From: Lumbricus terrestris
Taxonomy: Eukaryota; Annelida; Clitellata; Crassiclitellata; Lumbricidae
Assembly (NCBI GenBank): GCA_949752735.1
Contig: OX457038.1
Coordinates: forward strand, 65,810,182 to 65,874,181
Direction: 5' to 3'
DNA: 64,000 bases
The translations under genes and the position numbers were made by a program. The number at the start of each line of letters is the position of its first letter. Within the stretch, counting starts at the first letter, position 1. The notes under the pieces are model-generated. The model did no database searches, was not told the DNA's origin, and was given only the letters and a program-made list of their open reading frames with translations. Shown one piece after another: positions 54,214-64,000 of this stretch.

Positions 54214-54437
54214 TTCAGTGTATGTCTGAAAACTGTTCCGAAGATATAAGAATTACTATTCCGAGGATCCCTTTCCTGTCATGACTGTTCGGTTGTTATC
54301 GACATATAATGGATGATGTATGGAATGGAACGACAACAGGTCCTGATTAAGTAATAATTCAACGCAGAACCATCATCTATGACAGGTCCCTTCAACTAAA
54401 TTGCAGAAAAAGTTGAAGAATTGAGATGACGTATGGT

Positions 54438-54538
54438 CTACTCAAAGAAAATATCAAAAATGTTCTCGAATGGTTACATGTAACCAGAACCCTTTTCGAG
54501 GTTTTTTCGAGAACCTTTTTGATATTTTCTTTGAGTAG
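54438..54538. repeat. 101-bp near-palindromic hairpin
   Basis: Arms 'ctactcaaagaaaatatcaa ... tctcgaa' (54438-54470) and 'ttcgaga ... gatattttctttgagtag' (about 54506-54538) pair over about 33 bp. The loop contains the perfect 16-bp palindrome TGGTTACATGTAACCA. It may be a MITE-like foldback element or an intact stem-loop; no TSD was identified. Confidence 0.85.
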
Positions 54539-54790
54539 ATAAAATTTTTATCTCCAAGAACTGAGGACAAAATTAAATCGCAATATTTTACCGTAATAAA
54601 TTTAAACAATAACTTCAACTTACAGCAAAATAAATAATTACAATGTCGCCGAATTTGATAAATGTGTTGATGCTCTAAAAATGATTTGATTCTTCTAAAT
54701 CGACCTGTAGTAGGTTTAACTTCTTCCCTCAACCATTAGGATAAAGTTATAGGCCTACAATTAGCCTACACCCTGTTTACCCCTACCTGG

Positions 54791-54957
54791 ATTGTGACAT
54801 TATAATTATGGGCTCCCATATTATAGCAGGATACTAAACACTAGTAAACAGACTAATAATTCTCTTATAAAAAATTGTGACATTATATGGGCTCCCACAT
54901 AATACAGCAGGATACTAAACACTAGTAAACAGACTAATAATTCTCTTATAAAAAATT
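54791..54957. repeat. 83-bp tandem duplication
   Basis: 'attgtgacattata ... ctcttataaaaa' occurs at 54791 and again at 54874, with few differences (a short 'attatg' insertion and 'atacagc' versus 'atagc'). Confidence 0.92.
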
Positions 54958-55313
54958 GGCTGTTCGAATAGTGGCGGGTTCCTTATGGCTCTTACATTTA
55001 CAATTTATTCAGTGACTTTATTTATTGAAGATTGAGCAAACGAATCAGCGAACGTGTCTCAGCTTGGATTGTGCAGTTTCTCGAATGATTTACTGAAACG
55101 AAACAGATTGTGAGTGATTACTACGGGGGACCATTGACCGCTCCAGAGACGCGCTCAAGCAATCGAATCTAGAAGATGCATTGCTTTCGTGCTGTTAACC
55201 CTTGTCCAGAGGTCTTATGTTTGTCGCTTAAGCCATAAAACGCACCCTTGGGGACAGTCAGACAGACAGTGAGACGGACAGATAAACAGACATTCACACA
55301 GATATACACGCAT
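54958..55313. other. Unannotated stretch
   Basis: No feature recognised; a short (GACA) stretch lies at about 55258-55290. Confidence 0.4.
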
Positions 55314-55394
55314 GAACAAATGAACGAATGAATGAATGAATGAATGAATGCATGAATGAATGAGTGAATGAATGAATGAATGAATGAATGAATA
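55314..55394. repeat. (GAAT)n microsatellite
   Basis: Tetranucleotide run with a few CATG and GAGT variants. Confidence 0.95.
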
Positions 55395-55874
55395 GACATG
55401 CAGAAAAGGAAACCACGAGAGGCTTGAAACCGTGCTTTGTACGGTGCAAGGCAGCGTTCAAAACAAACTGTTATAGGCTGTTATAACTTCTAGGTGTCTG
55501 CATTAAAAGACTGTTTTCTCTGCTTGAGACTGACGTAACACTTCAACGGTTTCGCCAAACAGTACATTGCAAATTAGTCCGTTCTGTACTAGATTGCAAT
55601 AGAAACGATTGAATCGACTTCAGTCAAAATCTAATACAATCCAATTCAATTCTGCCAAACATATATGCATTGCGTGATCAAATAATTTACTCTACAGCTC
55701 AGATCAAACCAACGCCACTCAACCGACCATCGTGCAGCCGTAGATTCGTTTTTACTGGTGTCCCACTTGAGTCATCGCTTCTTTTTGCCAACGCCTTTCT
55801 ATTTGCACTCAGCTTTACAATGCGCTGGCTTTTACGACCATTTTGATAGACGACACTGCAGGGGACGAGGACAA
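55395..55874. other. Unannotated stretch
   Basis: No feature recognised. Confidence 0.4.
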
Positions 55875-55934
55875 TAGAAGAAGAAGAAGAAGAAGAAGAA
55901 GAAGAAGAAGAAGAAGAAGAAGAAGAAGAAGAAG
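55875..55934. repeat. (GAA)n trinucleotide repeat
   Basis: About 19 perfect AGA/GAA units; poly-Phe on the minus strand is an artefact. A G12-13 homopolymer lies nearby at about 55990. Confidence 0.95.
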
Positions 55935-56205
55935 CTTATTCCCATACGCCTTAATTGAATTTGAGTTTCTCGGTGATCATTAACCCTTCGGGGGGGGGGG
56001 GGAAACTCCGTTCTCATCCGATGCGATTAATTCGACTCCAAAACGATTGAACGAAAAGTTCGAAAACACTTCCAACGTTCAACTTCAGCAGATAAACTTC
56101 TCTAGATTGACTCAAGCTCCACCACCAACCACACCCATGGGCTCCGACTTTGCGAGACCCGTGAGTGCCCAGCGCCAGCAAAAATGGGTCATGCGAGCAG
56201 TGATA

Positions 56206-56440
56206 TTTCAGTTCTAAAAATAATTCCCAATTTCAGTTCTAATTCAGTTCTAAGGCTCTAATTTCAGTTCTAATTCTCTTTCTATTCTGGAAATAATTCC
56301 CATTTCAGTTCTAATTCAAGTTCTGAAATAATTTCAGTTCTAATTCAAGTTCTGAAATAAATTCAGTTCTAATTTAAGTTCTGAAACAATTTCAGTTCTA
56401 GGGGCCCAATACAAGTTCTAAAATAATGTCGGTTCTGGAA
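56206..56440. repeat. Degenerate tandem repeat 'TTTCAGTTCTAATTCAAG'
   Basis: About ten imperfect units of 15-28 bp built from 'cagttctaatt' and 'aagttctgaaataa'. Confidence 0.85.
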
Positions 56441-56827
56441 TTGAACAATTCATAGATTGCTAATCTCAACTTCAACAGGTGGAACTTGTGAATTCTCCTA
56501 TGTTGAGACTTGCTGCCAAAATAACCGCTCATCAACAATATCTCTACTTTTAGAGCAGATGAACAATGTTTTAGCTGAGCAATGTTTCAGCTGGGCACAG
56601 TTTCACATGTCCGAAGTCAGTGGCTTGGGTTTCGAATCTTCAAATATGGGGAATGGTAGGTTATAGCCTATCAACCGCGTTAAAATCATCTGCCCTTACA
56701 ATAGGCCTACCCTAGCACTAGCTACGATTCTTCCTGCGCGCTGCAGTCCGCCAATTGAGATGTGTAGGCTTACGCAGTCTCTGATCCATTAATAGAGTCA
56801 TAAATAAAACTGCACCCTGTTCCAAAA
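56441..56827. other. Unannotated, one weak open frame
   Basis: The 69-codon frame at 56457-56666 follows 'ctcaacttcaacag', acceptor-like, but is not recognisable and has no clear donor. Confidence 0.3.
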
Positions 56828-56912
56828 GCAGAGACGTTCCAATAGCCAGACACAAAAGAGCCAATTAGCCAAGCGCGGGGCAATAGCTTATTCACGAGCG
56901 CTGTAAACTATG
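56828..56912 (+). repeat. Dispersed (ATCGTA)n-family repeat, tail-less
   Basis: 'agccaagcgcggggcaatag' then 'cttattcacgagcgctg' match 44855-44890; the upstream part is diverged. Confidence 0.6.
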
Positions 56913-57590
56913 CAAACTACATGTATGTATACGTTAAACGACTTAATTAGGTGGTGAGGATTGATATCCATCACTATCTAGACCAAAGTAGGTCCTCTAA
57001 ATGCAGCAGTTTATCTGGGCCACTAGAAAATTCAGTCGCTAATTTCCTTTTTTTCTTTTATCCTTTACACACAAGACTGTCCGTCGTACATCATTTTCGC
57101 CAATAGGTGGCGCTCTGGCGACTTACTTATGCACGACGAAGGCTGCGTGGTAATTGCCGCCCATTAATTAACACCCTAGCGACCAACTGCAATGGTTCCC
57201 GGTCGCTTTTACTGCAGTCTGGTCTTCAAAGCGTTAATCAACGCTGATGGAATCGATTCTTTTTTATCGACTGACTTTGGTTTTTAAATTGCTGTATAGA
57301 AGAAGAAATGCACAACGTGGACAACTTCATTTGCATCATGCACTTGATTTTATAGCGCTGGATTTTCGGTTTTTATTACCACCAGTCGCTCTGTTGGTCT
57401 CTCTACCTGTCTGTCTGCCTATAGTTGTCTGCGGATTTGTTTCGTAATATCTTGTTCATTGCATATCTGTCTGTGCATCTGATTTTTTCTGTTTGAAGTA
57501 TTTGTAGGCTTACATGCATATAATTATACGTGTGTGCTGTATACTAGGCCTATATATGGTCTGCTAAAATAATGCACGTTTTCATGTGTA
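56913..57590. other. Unannotated stretch
   Basis: No feature recognised. Confidence 0.4.
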
Positions 57591-57880
57591 TGCAAATTAT
57601 TTGTATGCATGTATGCATGTATGTATGTAAGCATGTGCAGACGTATGTACGAATGTCTACTTACGTAGTACTACTTACGTGCGTAGGTTATGTATGCATG
57701 AATGCATGTAAATACAAGCATGCATGTGCCTATGTACGTTTGTAGGCTACGCATGTGTGTTTGTATGTGTATGCATACTCATGCATGTAAGGTCTATGGG
57801 ACACAGTATGGGTGCATATACTTGTGCATATATATGCATGTGAAAATGATGTGTGTGTGTGTGTGTGTGTGTGTTTGTGT
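57591..57880. repeat. Degenerate TGCATG/GTATG repeat and (TG)n
   Basis: Loose 'atgcatgtatg' repeats, then (TG)n at about 57849-57874. Confidence 0.75.
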
Positions 57881-58029
57881 CTTCCTTTCGGTCGTGTGTT
57901 CCATATTGTACTTTCCCGTTTAGCCATCTAATCCATTAACGTAATTGTCCTGTCTGTGGCTTTGTATGTCTAACCATGCGTCGATCTGCATCTGTTCCTT
58001 TCTATATACATGACAGAACATCAGTTTGT

Positions 58030-58128
58030 CTCTATATCGCTCTGTGTATGTGCGCGTGTCAGTCTCTGTGTCTCTGTGTCTGTCTCTCTGTCTGTCTCTG
58101 TGTCTGTCTCTGTGTCTCTGTGACTGTC
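58030..58128. repeat. (TCTG)n/(TCTCTG)n repeat
   Basis: CTGTGTCTCTGTCTG-type units leading up to the candidate exon. Confidence 0.85.
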
Positions 58129-58130
58129 AG

Positions 58131-58214
58131 AATGCGCTGGCGGTAGGTGACGTGTCACCGGCAGATGTTCTCAATATGAATCCAATCATCTTCCCTTCCT
58201 CTCCTATACCGCAT

Positions 58215-58245
<31 letters not shown>

Positions 58246-58268
58246 TGTATGGTCCATATTACCGATGA
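58131..58268 (+). CDS. Weak candidate terminal exon with polyglutamine
   Basis: After 'ctctgtgactgtcag', a pyrimidine-rich tract ending in AG, an open frame of 45 codons reads NALAVGDVSPADVLNMNPII, FPSSPIPH, ten Gln, then LYGPYYR and TGA. The non-repeat part is not low-complexity and the Gln run is encoded by perfect CAG (58216-58245), as seen in many transcription-related proteins. No other exon of the same gene was found. The (TCTG)n microsatellite upstream could mimic the pyrimidine tract. The frame contains a Met but no recognisable start context. I do not recognise the protein; a chance frame is the main alternative. Confidence 0.22.
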
Positions 58269-58309
58269 TGAACAATACGGAATCGGTCGCTTTCAGCAAA
58301 AGACAGGCA

Positions 58310-58560
58310 TTGGAGCAGGTAAATAGACAGACAGAGAGGCAGGCAGACACATCGGAGGACATAATCAGGCAGACAAGGCAGACGGGTTGACAAGTATACA
58401 GAGATATGGTCTGATGAACAGGCGACCAGACTCAACATCAGCGTATACAGAGTGTCAGGTATGAAGAACGAGACCAAGGTTGACAAGTTGATAGACTGTC
58501 AGATACGCAGGCAGGCAGACAGACATACAGACAGACAGACATACAGGGGAAGAGAGACGC
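58310..58560. repeat. GACA/GGCA-rich degenerate repeat
   Basis: Scattered (GACA)n and (GGCA)n; 'agttgatagactgtcagata' then 'cgcaggc' recurs at about 59607-59633. Confidence 0.7.
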
Positions 58561-58671
58561 ATGTAACTATAGACTCACAGACGAGTGATGTCTAAGAAAT
58601 TGGATGATTTGATAACAATAATAACGTGGTCGACAGTTATCTTCTAATAAGTATCCACACGTCTTTGTGTA

Positions 58672-58712
58672 TAGAGGGGCTATGTAAATTTATGCGATTG
58701 ATTGATTGGTCT
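58672..58712 (+). repeat. LINE 3' tail remnant
   Basis: 'agaggggctatgtaaattta' then 'tgcgattgattgattgg' matches the end of the LINE at 28500-28835. Confidence 0.6.
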
Positions 58713-59924
58713 CAAAGAGTTACATTACATCAGTGATCGATATACTTTCCAGCTGAAATGTCCGACCTTCACGGCTGATGCCATCTGTTCCATCCATACG
58801 GGTAGTACCACCGTACCCTATCTCTAAACCACTACCATCTGCATCACAATCATCATAAAAGCCGCCAACTCTAAGAGGTTCAAAGAGGTTAGGTATAGAT
58901 CTAAGCGTTCAAGTGATATATTGCGCATAGCAATATTCAACAAAACGTACTTACAAGAATGCAATACAATAAAATTTTACACATAGGCCTACATGTCATA
59001 CATATATACTGTATGTACATCTATGCACATAAGCTTGGGTCTATGCATCCATACAAAAAATCACTAAAGAGGACACGCGTAAGACTATAATTATTATGAA
59101 AAAATTCACGAAAAGACAGACACATAAAGGGATGATACATACGGAGGACACACGCAAAATTGCACATAAAACGCAAGACTTGGCATACAAACGAGAACAA
59201 AGAAGTGCATTTGCACAGACATATACACACGCGCACACACACACACACACACATACGCACCCAACGCAAACGGCTACTTCGGCTCTGCGCGATGCTAATC
59301 CAAATTCCTTTACTATCCTTCCAGCATCCATGAAATCATAAACCCACTGCAGTGACATATCAATAGACTTCTAAGTTAAGTCTTGTGAGATTCGTCGTCC
59401 TACAATCTCGTGCAGTTCGAAATACGTGGCAACACTCATCATGGGGCCCACACCAAAAAGTGTTTATAGAATTCAATTTACTAGAACACATCGACTAGAT
59501 TAAGCGACTTGTGTTTCAATACGATCATAGCTTATAACTCCTATACTTTTTAACGGAGTTTTCAGAACTGCACAACCCATTCTTTCCCTTCCCATCCTCC
59601 ATGGCAAGTTGATAGACTGTCAGATACGCAGGCGGTTTTTTAAACTATTTTTAACTGCACAGAATTGCTTCTACAACTGCATATAGCCTATATTCATTTA
59701 GAAGTGCATTTTTGGTGTATAACTGCACGCTAAAAGGCTCTACCCATTTCCTTCTGCATGTAACAACGGTCTTCGACACTCACTGATGTTCATTCCCACC
59801 TAACTAGAAGGTCTTATTAATTTTGTCCCTCAGAGTCTAACATTGGCCATACAAACGCACGACTATAGTTTCCCTAAGATGTGCAAGGTCTACAACTCTA
59901 CATGCGCATTTTTTCCCTCCCATT
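58713..59924. other. Unannotated, (CA)n at about 59227-59253
   Basis: Apart from the (CA)n microsatellite, no feature was recognised over this 1.2 kb. Confidence 0.4.
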
Positions 59925-60052
59925 TGTTATAGCGCCCCTTCAAGCTCTTTCCTCAGAGTCGCTCCCGATGTATACAGCGCGGACACTGCATCGGAGTTTC
60001 ACGTCGAAGCGCACGAGCAATTGCGGATGAAGGACTTGCTCAAGGTCCTTAC
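59925..60052 (-). repeat. tRNA-derived SINE, 5'-truncated minus-strand copy
   Basis: 'cccatttgttatagcgcccc', 'gagtcgctcccgatg', 'ggagtttcacgtcgaagcgc', 'aaggacttgctcaaggtcc'. The tRNA head is missing. Same family as 27803-28033. Confidence 0.78.
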
Positions 60053-60590
60053 ACGTATATGAGATGCCTTTGCAAACGATGTGTCTTTAACAAAGCGTTG
60101 CACTGCTTTATAAATGATTTTAAAAACAAATCGATGAATGGTCCTGATCCAACACCAGATGCAGATTAAATAACCCTTGTATAGGCTATCTCACCTGTAA
60201 TAATAATTATTTATCAGTCTCAAAATTCTGGTACATAAGCAGACCATGGGGAAATAATTTTTTTATCACGGTATCACCCATAATAGACTTACAAGCTTCT
60301 TTTTAGCGTGTTGTTGTTGAGTCATTGTTTAAGTTCAATGCTTTGTTCGTTGAATGTCTAGTTTAGATTATATAATATGCATTAACGGATATTTTCATTA
60401 TGTCGGACTTCCACCGAGGGAGCCCTACTTAGCGAGGTCATAAAACCCTTCTCAATTTGATGTATAATCTAGCAATCAATTCGAACAGGTGTTATCCTGT
60501 CTGGTTGGTTTCCGAAATAAATCAATTACAAAATTATAACCATCCATCGATTTCCTCTTCAGCATTTAATTCATTACATTGATGGCAGAG
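60053..60590. other. Unannotated stretch
   Basis: No feature recognised. Confidence 0.4.
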
Positions 60591-60599
60591 CATCCACAA

Positions 60600-60701
60600 G
60601 ACATCATCATCACCACCATCATCATCATCATCATCACCAACATCATCATCATCATAACCACCACCATCATCATCATCATCATCACCACCACCACCACCAC
60701 C

Positions 60702-60735
<34 letters not shown>

Positions 60736-60773
60736 TCATCATTCTCATCACCACCACCACCACCACCACCACC

Positions 60774-60807
<34 letters not shown>

Positions 60808-60860
60808 TCATTCTCATCACCACCACCACCACCACCACCACCACCACCACCATCATTATC
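60600..60860. repeat. (ATC)n/(ACC)n trinucleotide array
   Basis: Alternating blocks of CAT/ATC and CAC/ACC. The block '(CAC)n(CAT)nCATTCTCAT' occurs twice (about 60676-60750 and 60751-60820), so it was duplicated. Ile/Thr, Met/Val and His frames are artefacts. Confidence 0.95.
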
Positions 60861-60964
60861 ATCGCTGCCATGGTCATTATAGTATAGTCATCATCGCTAC
60901 AGACATCATCAGTCGTCCGCATCCCATCTCCTCCGTCTAAACAGACGACAACCGCATCCCAACC

Positions 60965-60967
<3 letters not shown>

Positions 60968-61008
<41 letters not shown>
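60968..61008. repeat. (CAG)n trinucleotide repeat
   Basis: About 12 perfect CAG units then CAACAG. No convincing exon frame around it. Confidence 0.93.
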
Positions 61009-61012
<4 letters not shown>

Positions 61013-62229
61013 GGCTGAAGCTGAAGACAATCGATAACCAATACAGGTGCACTCACCTGCGTGCCTCCCTCTCCGTCCCCCCACCCCGCGCGGGCCTCGT
61101 GGTGATGCATAGCTCATCAATCGAGTTCAACCGTCGCCTATCGCCTTCAGACACACACAACCACCCATCCCTCCATCCCTAGCTCCTCCATCCTCCTTGC
61201 ATCTTTCTCAAAATTATAAAGCCGCAGTCGGTAGTTGTCCTTCAGCAAATCATTGGCGGAGACAGCGCTCGAAGGTTTTTGCAGGAATTCAACTCAACAG
61301 GTTAGTAAACAGTAAACACGATCTACTTTAGTCTCTCGGTCGAAACTTGAACGTGGATCGTTTGAGCGAATGATGGGTCGTGCATGATTGCGTTGCCAGG
61401 TGCACTGCATGTCTTCCGTGTTCCGCATTGTGAATTCAAGCGTGACATTGGCCTGACATATGAAGGCAGATCTTTCTCGATTCGGCAATTAGTTCGGTCA
61501 AGCGAAAGCAACTGCAGTCGGATTAATCAGCGATTGACGTTTGACCGAAATTTAGCGAAGCGTGAAGGACTTCTGCTGGTAAATTGCCAGTGATGTTGTT
61601 AGAAAGGTCGTTATGGACAAGAGCGAAGGGATGCTGTTCTATAGACTCCTGTCTGCCTTCTACATAGCCGTTCCAATGTTGTATTATAGACTAATTGCAT
61701 GCTTACAGGTCTATGGACTAGGTCACTATAGGCCCTATAATCTGTCGTCTGTAGGCCGACATAATTATAGTCTGTTATCTTGTGACCTACATGTCTATAG
61801 AGTCTATTTGCGCAGGCCTATATAGCCTATATAAAAAATTATGTACATGTATATACGTGGTCCTGGACACGACGTTAAACTGCATCCATCCTCCGCCACA
61901 GAGAACCAACTACTTCCCTGTGTCGGTCCTAAGCCCGGACAAAGGAGGAAGGTTTGCCAGATGGGTGGCGATACGCTGGCAGTAAAAGACCAAGACGATT
62001 GAAATCCGCAAAAACCACGACACAAGTGACATAGCGACCCAGATGCTTCAAGGTGTCATGATGTGGAGCAGACATGCACAGGCCGGTCAGGACAGACCAG
62101 TGGAGAGAGTCGAGGGGGCGCGTGGGACACATACGGGCATACCCAGATTGTCCTGCATGCCTCTCTCCCAATATTCTCTTCATTCAGACAAGGTGGTCTA
62201 GCTGCTCCAAGATGTTAATGGTATGGAGC
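61009..62229. other. Unannotated stretch
   Basis: No recognised gene. Low-complexity 'tatagactat', 'gtaggcc' and 'tctgtcatct' words are frequent at 61640-61830. Confidence 0.4.
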
Positions 62230-62373
62230 AGACCTGCTGACCGGACATGTTGAAGCTGGGCAGCATGACGCGAGACAGACTCAGACAGAGAGTGGCGTCG
62301 GACTCTTACGGGCATTGAGCCCAAATGCCCAATGATATTGATGATGATGATGATGATGATAATGATGATATAT
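62230..62373 (+). pseudogene. Probable LINE 3' end with (GAT)n tail
   Basis: The + strand has a short frame MTRDRLRQRVASDSYGH (62267-62317) ending in TGA, resembling the last residues of some LINE reverse transcriptases. It is followed about 20 bp on by (GAT)n at about 62338-62370. Too short to place in a clade; no upstream part of the enzyme was recognised. Confidence 0.35.
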
Positions 62374-62793
62374 GTGACCCGTCATGACGAAATGAGTCGC
62401 TAAGGACTTTTTGAGTATTTTGAATTGTGTGTTTCACGTTATTCGATGTTAAATTACCTTCAAAATGAGTTATTATGTATCAAAATCGACCAATTGTTTG
62501 TGGAGATATAACATTTTTAATCGATCGACCTGTGAAAAAAAATTCTGGGAAAATGCGATTTTCTGAATTTTTATATAGGTTTTAAATCTTATTGGCCATT
62601 TAATTTGCCAAATAATATATTAAAAACGACAAAATAAAATAAGTTTTATTATTTTATTGATACATTATATAATGTAGATTAAAAAAAATGCAAAAATCGC
62701 AAAATCAATTATTTGACGGTTGCACACCTTTAAAAGCGATTTCCGGCGTTTTGCATTGTGCGACTTCCGACTCATTTCGTCATGACGGGTCAC
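62374..62793. mobile_element. Non-coding TIR element, GTGACCCGTCATGACGAAAT ends
   Basis: 420 bp. The ends are perfect inverted repeats of about 26 bp starting GTGACCCGTCATGACGAAAT. The flanks are 'atat' at left and 'atat' at right, so the duplication may be TA or ATAT but is hidden in TA-rich DNA. AT-rich interior with no frame. Superfamily not determined; Tc1/mariner is possible. Confidence 0.85.
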
Positions 62794-63235
62794 ATATATA
62801 TATATATGCCATAATATAGTACACCGTCTGCAGGCTATAGGCTATAGTCTGTCATCTACAAGCTTGTGTAGGCCTAAAGTCTATCATCTTTAGGAATCAC
62901 GGCCTATCATTGTAGGCCATTATAGTCTCAGTAAGATGCATGTAGGTTTGTCGACTATTCGACTATAATAGTCTGCCATCATTCTGCAGAACTATAATTT
63001 AAGTCTTTAGGCTTAGGCCTATACTTATAGTATCTTATTGCAGGCAGTAGGCCTATGTAGCCTACCATCTGTAAGTCTATGATGATCATCTATTATCTAG
63101 CTATCACCTTTGTCTCTCATCCATAGGTCTATAATAAAAATTATGTAGTCCGTCATTTGCAGTCAAACAGACAATAAAAAGAGTTCAGCCTACATGTATG
63201 TGATAGTCCCGTCCTGTCCTGTCCTCAATCACCCT
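62794..63235. other. Unannotated, 'gtaggcc/tagtct' words
   Basis: Degenerate short words 'tagtctgtcatct' and 'aggcctata' recur. No unit length is clear and no gene was recognised. Confidence 0.4.
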
Positions 63236-63400
63236 AGATACGAGGATTGGCCGCGTCATGCACAATAATTTGTCTCCATTGCCGTCTGTGCTTCACCCTC
63301 TTTATCAGTTGCGCAGTTCAGAGTTCAGTCCACGCGGCACGTTCTGATGCTATCCATTCAATTTGTTGTTGTAGTCCTACACCTCGTGCGCTTGACGCTG
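63236..63400 (-). pseudogene. Possible LINE C-terminal remnant
   Basis: The minus strand reads IEWIASERAAWTEL, then after a stop and frame change HRRQWRQIIVHDAANPR. 'A-(D/E)R--WR' followed by 'WR-II--AA' loosely resembles the end of LINE reverse transcriptases. It is short and broken; this is a weak call. Confidence 0.25.
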
Positions 63401-63800
63401 GTGCTGTGCTTTGCATTAACTCCTACTTCAAACAACGTCGTTCTTTTCACATGACGTGTCAATAGTCGGCTATGCCAGCTTCCTTCCTTAGCAGATTTAA
63501 TAAAAGTCCCTCTCGACACCAGCATGTCTCAATGTATACAGGCCTACCCATTCAGTTGCCTTTTGAGCGGTCCAGGATAGGCCTACGGCCCTACAGGATA
63601 CTCAGAGGACACGTCTCAAACATTTCATCTCGAATGCATCTATTATTTCTTCCGTGGTCTTCCTCAATCTCCAGCTCCCTCATTCAAACCCCGACAACTA
63701 TTAATGTCTTCAAGAGCCGAAAATTTGCGGCAATTGCCATAGGTCTACCATGGTTCTTCCACGGCATTGCAATATAGTGATTGTGTGTACGGGCATATTG
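63401..63800. other. Unannotated stretch
   Basis: A 101-codon plus-strand frame (63472-63777) is present but unrecognised. Confidence 0.35.
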
Positions 63801-63808
63801 AAGTGCAT

Positions 63809-63967
63809 CATAGGCGCAACCAGTGCCAACCACCCTATGGGACCCACGGGACGCGTCCCCCCAACTTTTGAGTGGTCCCCTAACTTTATTATTATGGTTC
63901 CCCCCTACTTTTAGGGCGTGATTCATTATGGTCCCCTCCCAACTTTTAGGACGTGATTGCACCTATG
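63809..63967. mobile_element. hAT-like MITE, CATAGG(C/T)GCAA ends
   Basis: 159 bp. Left end CATAGGCGCAACCA; the reverse complement of the right end is CATAGGTGCAATCA. Exact 8-bp duplication AAGTGCAT (63801-63808 and 63968-63975). The interior repeats 'ggtcccc-aacttttag' and similar words four times. Confidence 0.9.
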
Positions 63968-64000
63968 AAGTGCATACAAATTTATAAAGTCTGATGCTCT

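Noticed and set aside
56457..56666. 69-codon frame after 'cttcaacag'
   Set aside because: No donor, no similarity recognised, and it starts beside a degenerate tandem repeat.

Overview
This window looks like intergenic or intronic DNA from a repeat-rich eukaryotic genome, most likely a marine invertebrate deuterostome such as an echinoderm or hemichordate. That placement is an inference from the AT-rich background, the very frequent palindrome TAGGCCTA, the dispersed repeats carrying a 'tatagcgcc ... gaggcgct' signature, and the mix of hAT, Tc1/mariner, LINE and tRNA-derived SINE remnants. There are no operons, no rRNA genes, no real tRNA genes and no CRISPR arrays. No complete protein-coding gene is visible. 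The best host-gene candidate is one 73-codon open exon on the minus strand (20196-20414) ending in a strong splice donor. A weaker polyglutamine exon candidate lies at 58131-58268.

Most of what can be supported is mobile DNA. Seventeen elements have inverted ends plus an 8-bp target-site duplication (TSD; 12 exact, four with one mismatch, one with two): 2032-2369, 7750-8100, 8186-9405, 8514-8802, 15387-15451, 16640-17607, 19863-20084, 24197-25169, 28056-29447, 30001-32894, 36519-36681, 37056-38031, 42189-43490, 47909-48189, 49480-49637, 50009-50272 and 51912-52188; 63809-63967 is an eighteenth with an exact TSD. Eight-base TSDs and CA(G/T)-type ends suit the hAT superfamily. Two of them keep pieces of a hAT transposase: the C-terminal dimerisation domain at 8890-9153 and an N-terminal piece at 32540-32670. 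LINE 3' ends, recognised by conserved reverse-transcriptase C-termini, lie at 9787-10070, 10132-10253, 12868-13071, 25795-26195, 28500-28835, 31530-32000 and 53160-53515.

The region 27270-32995 is a nest of transposons. A decayed TA-flanked mariner-like element has been invaded by another mariner-like fragment, a SINE and two hAT elements. One hAT holds a LINE remnant; the other holds a second mariner with long inverted repeats and a further LINE remnant.

The rest is dominated by simple repeats and minisatellites: 14-bp units (5288-5678), 126-bp units (6829-7211), 20-bp units with a 220-bp higher-order duplication (35425-36248), kilobase-scale purine or pyrimidine tracts (22517-23690, 34260-34690, 43600-44170, 47130-47520) and many di-, tri- and tetranucleotide runs. 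Nearly all long open frames come from these repeats and are not genes.

The most interesting signal is a shared internal module, TGACTAAAAAAGGTCGTCA plus flanking sequence, inside seven small hAT-like elements that belong to five different terminal-repeat families.
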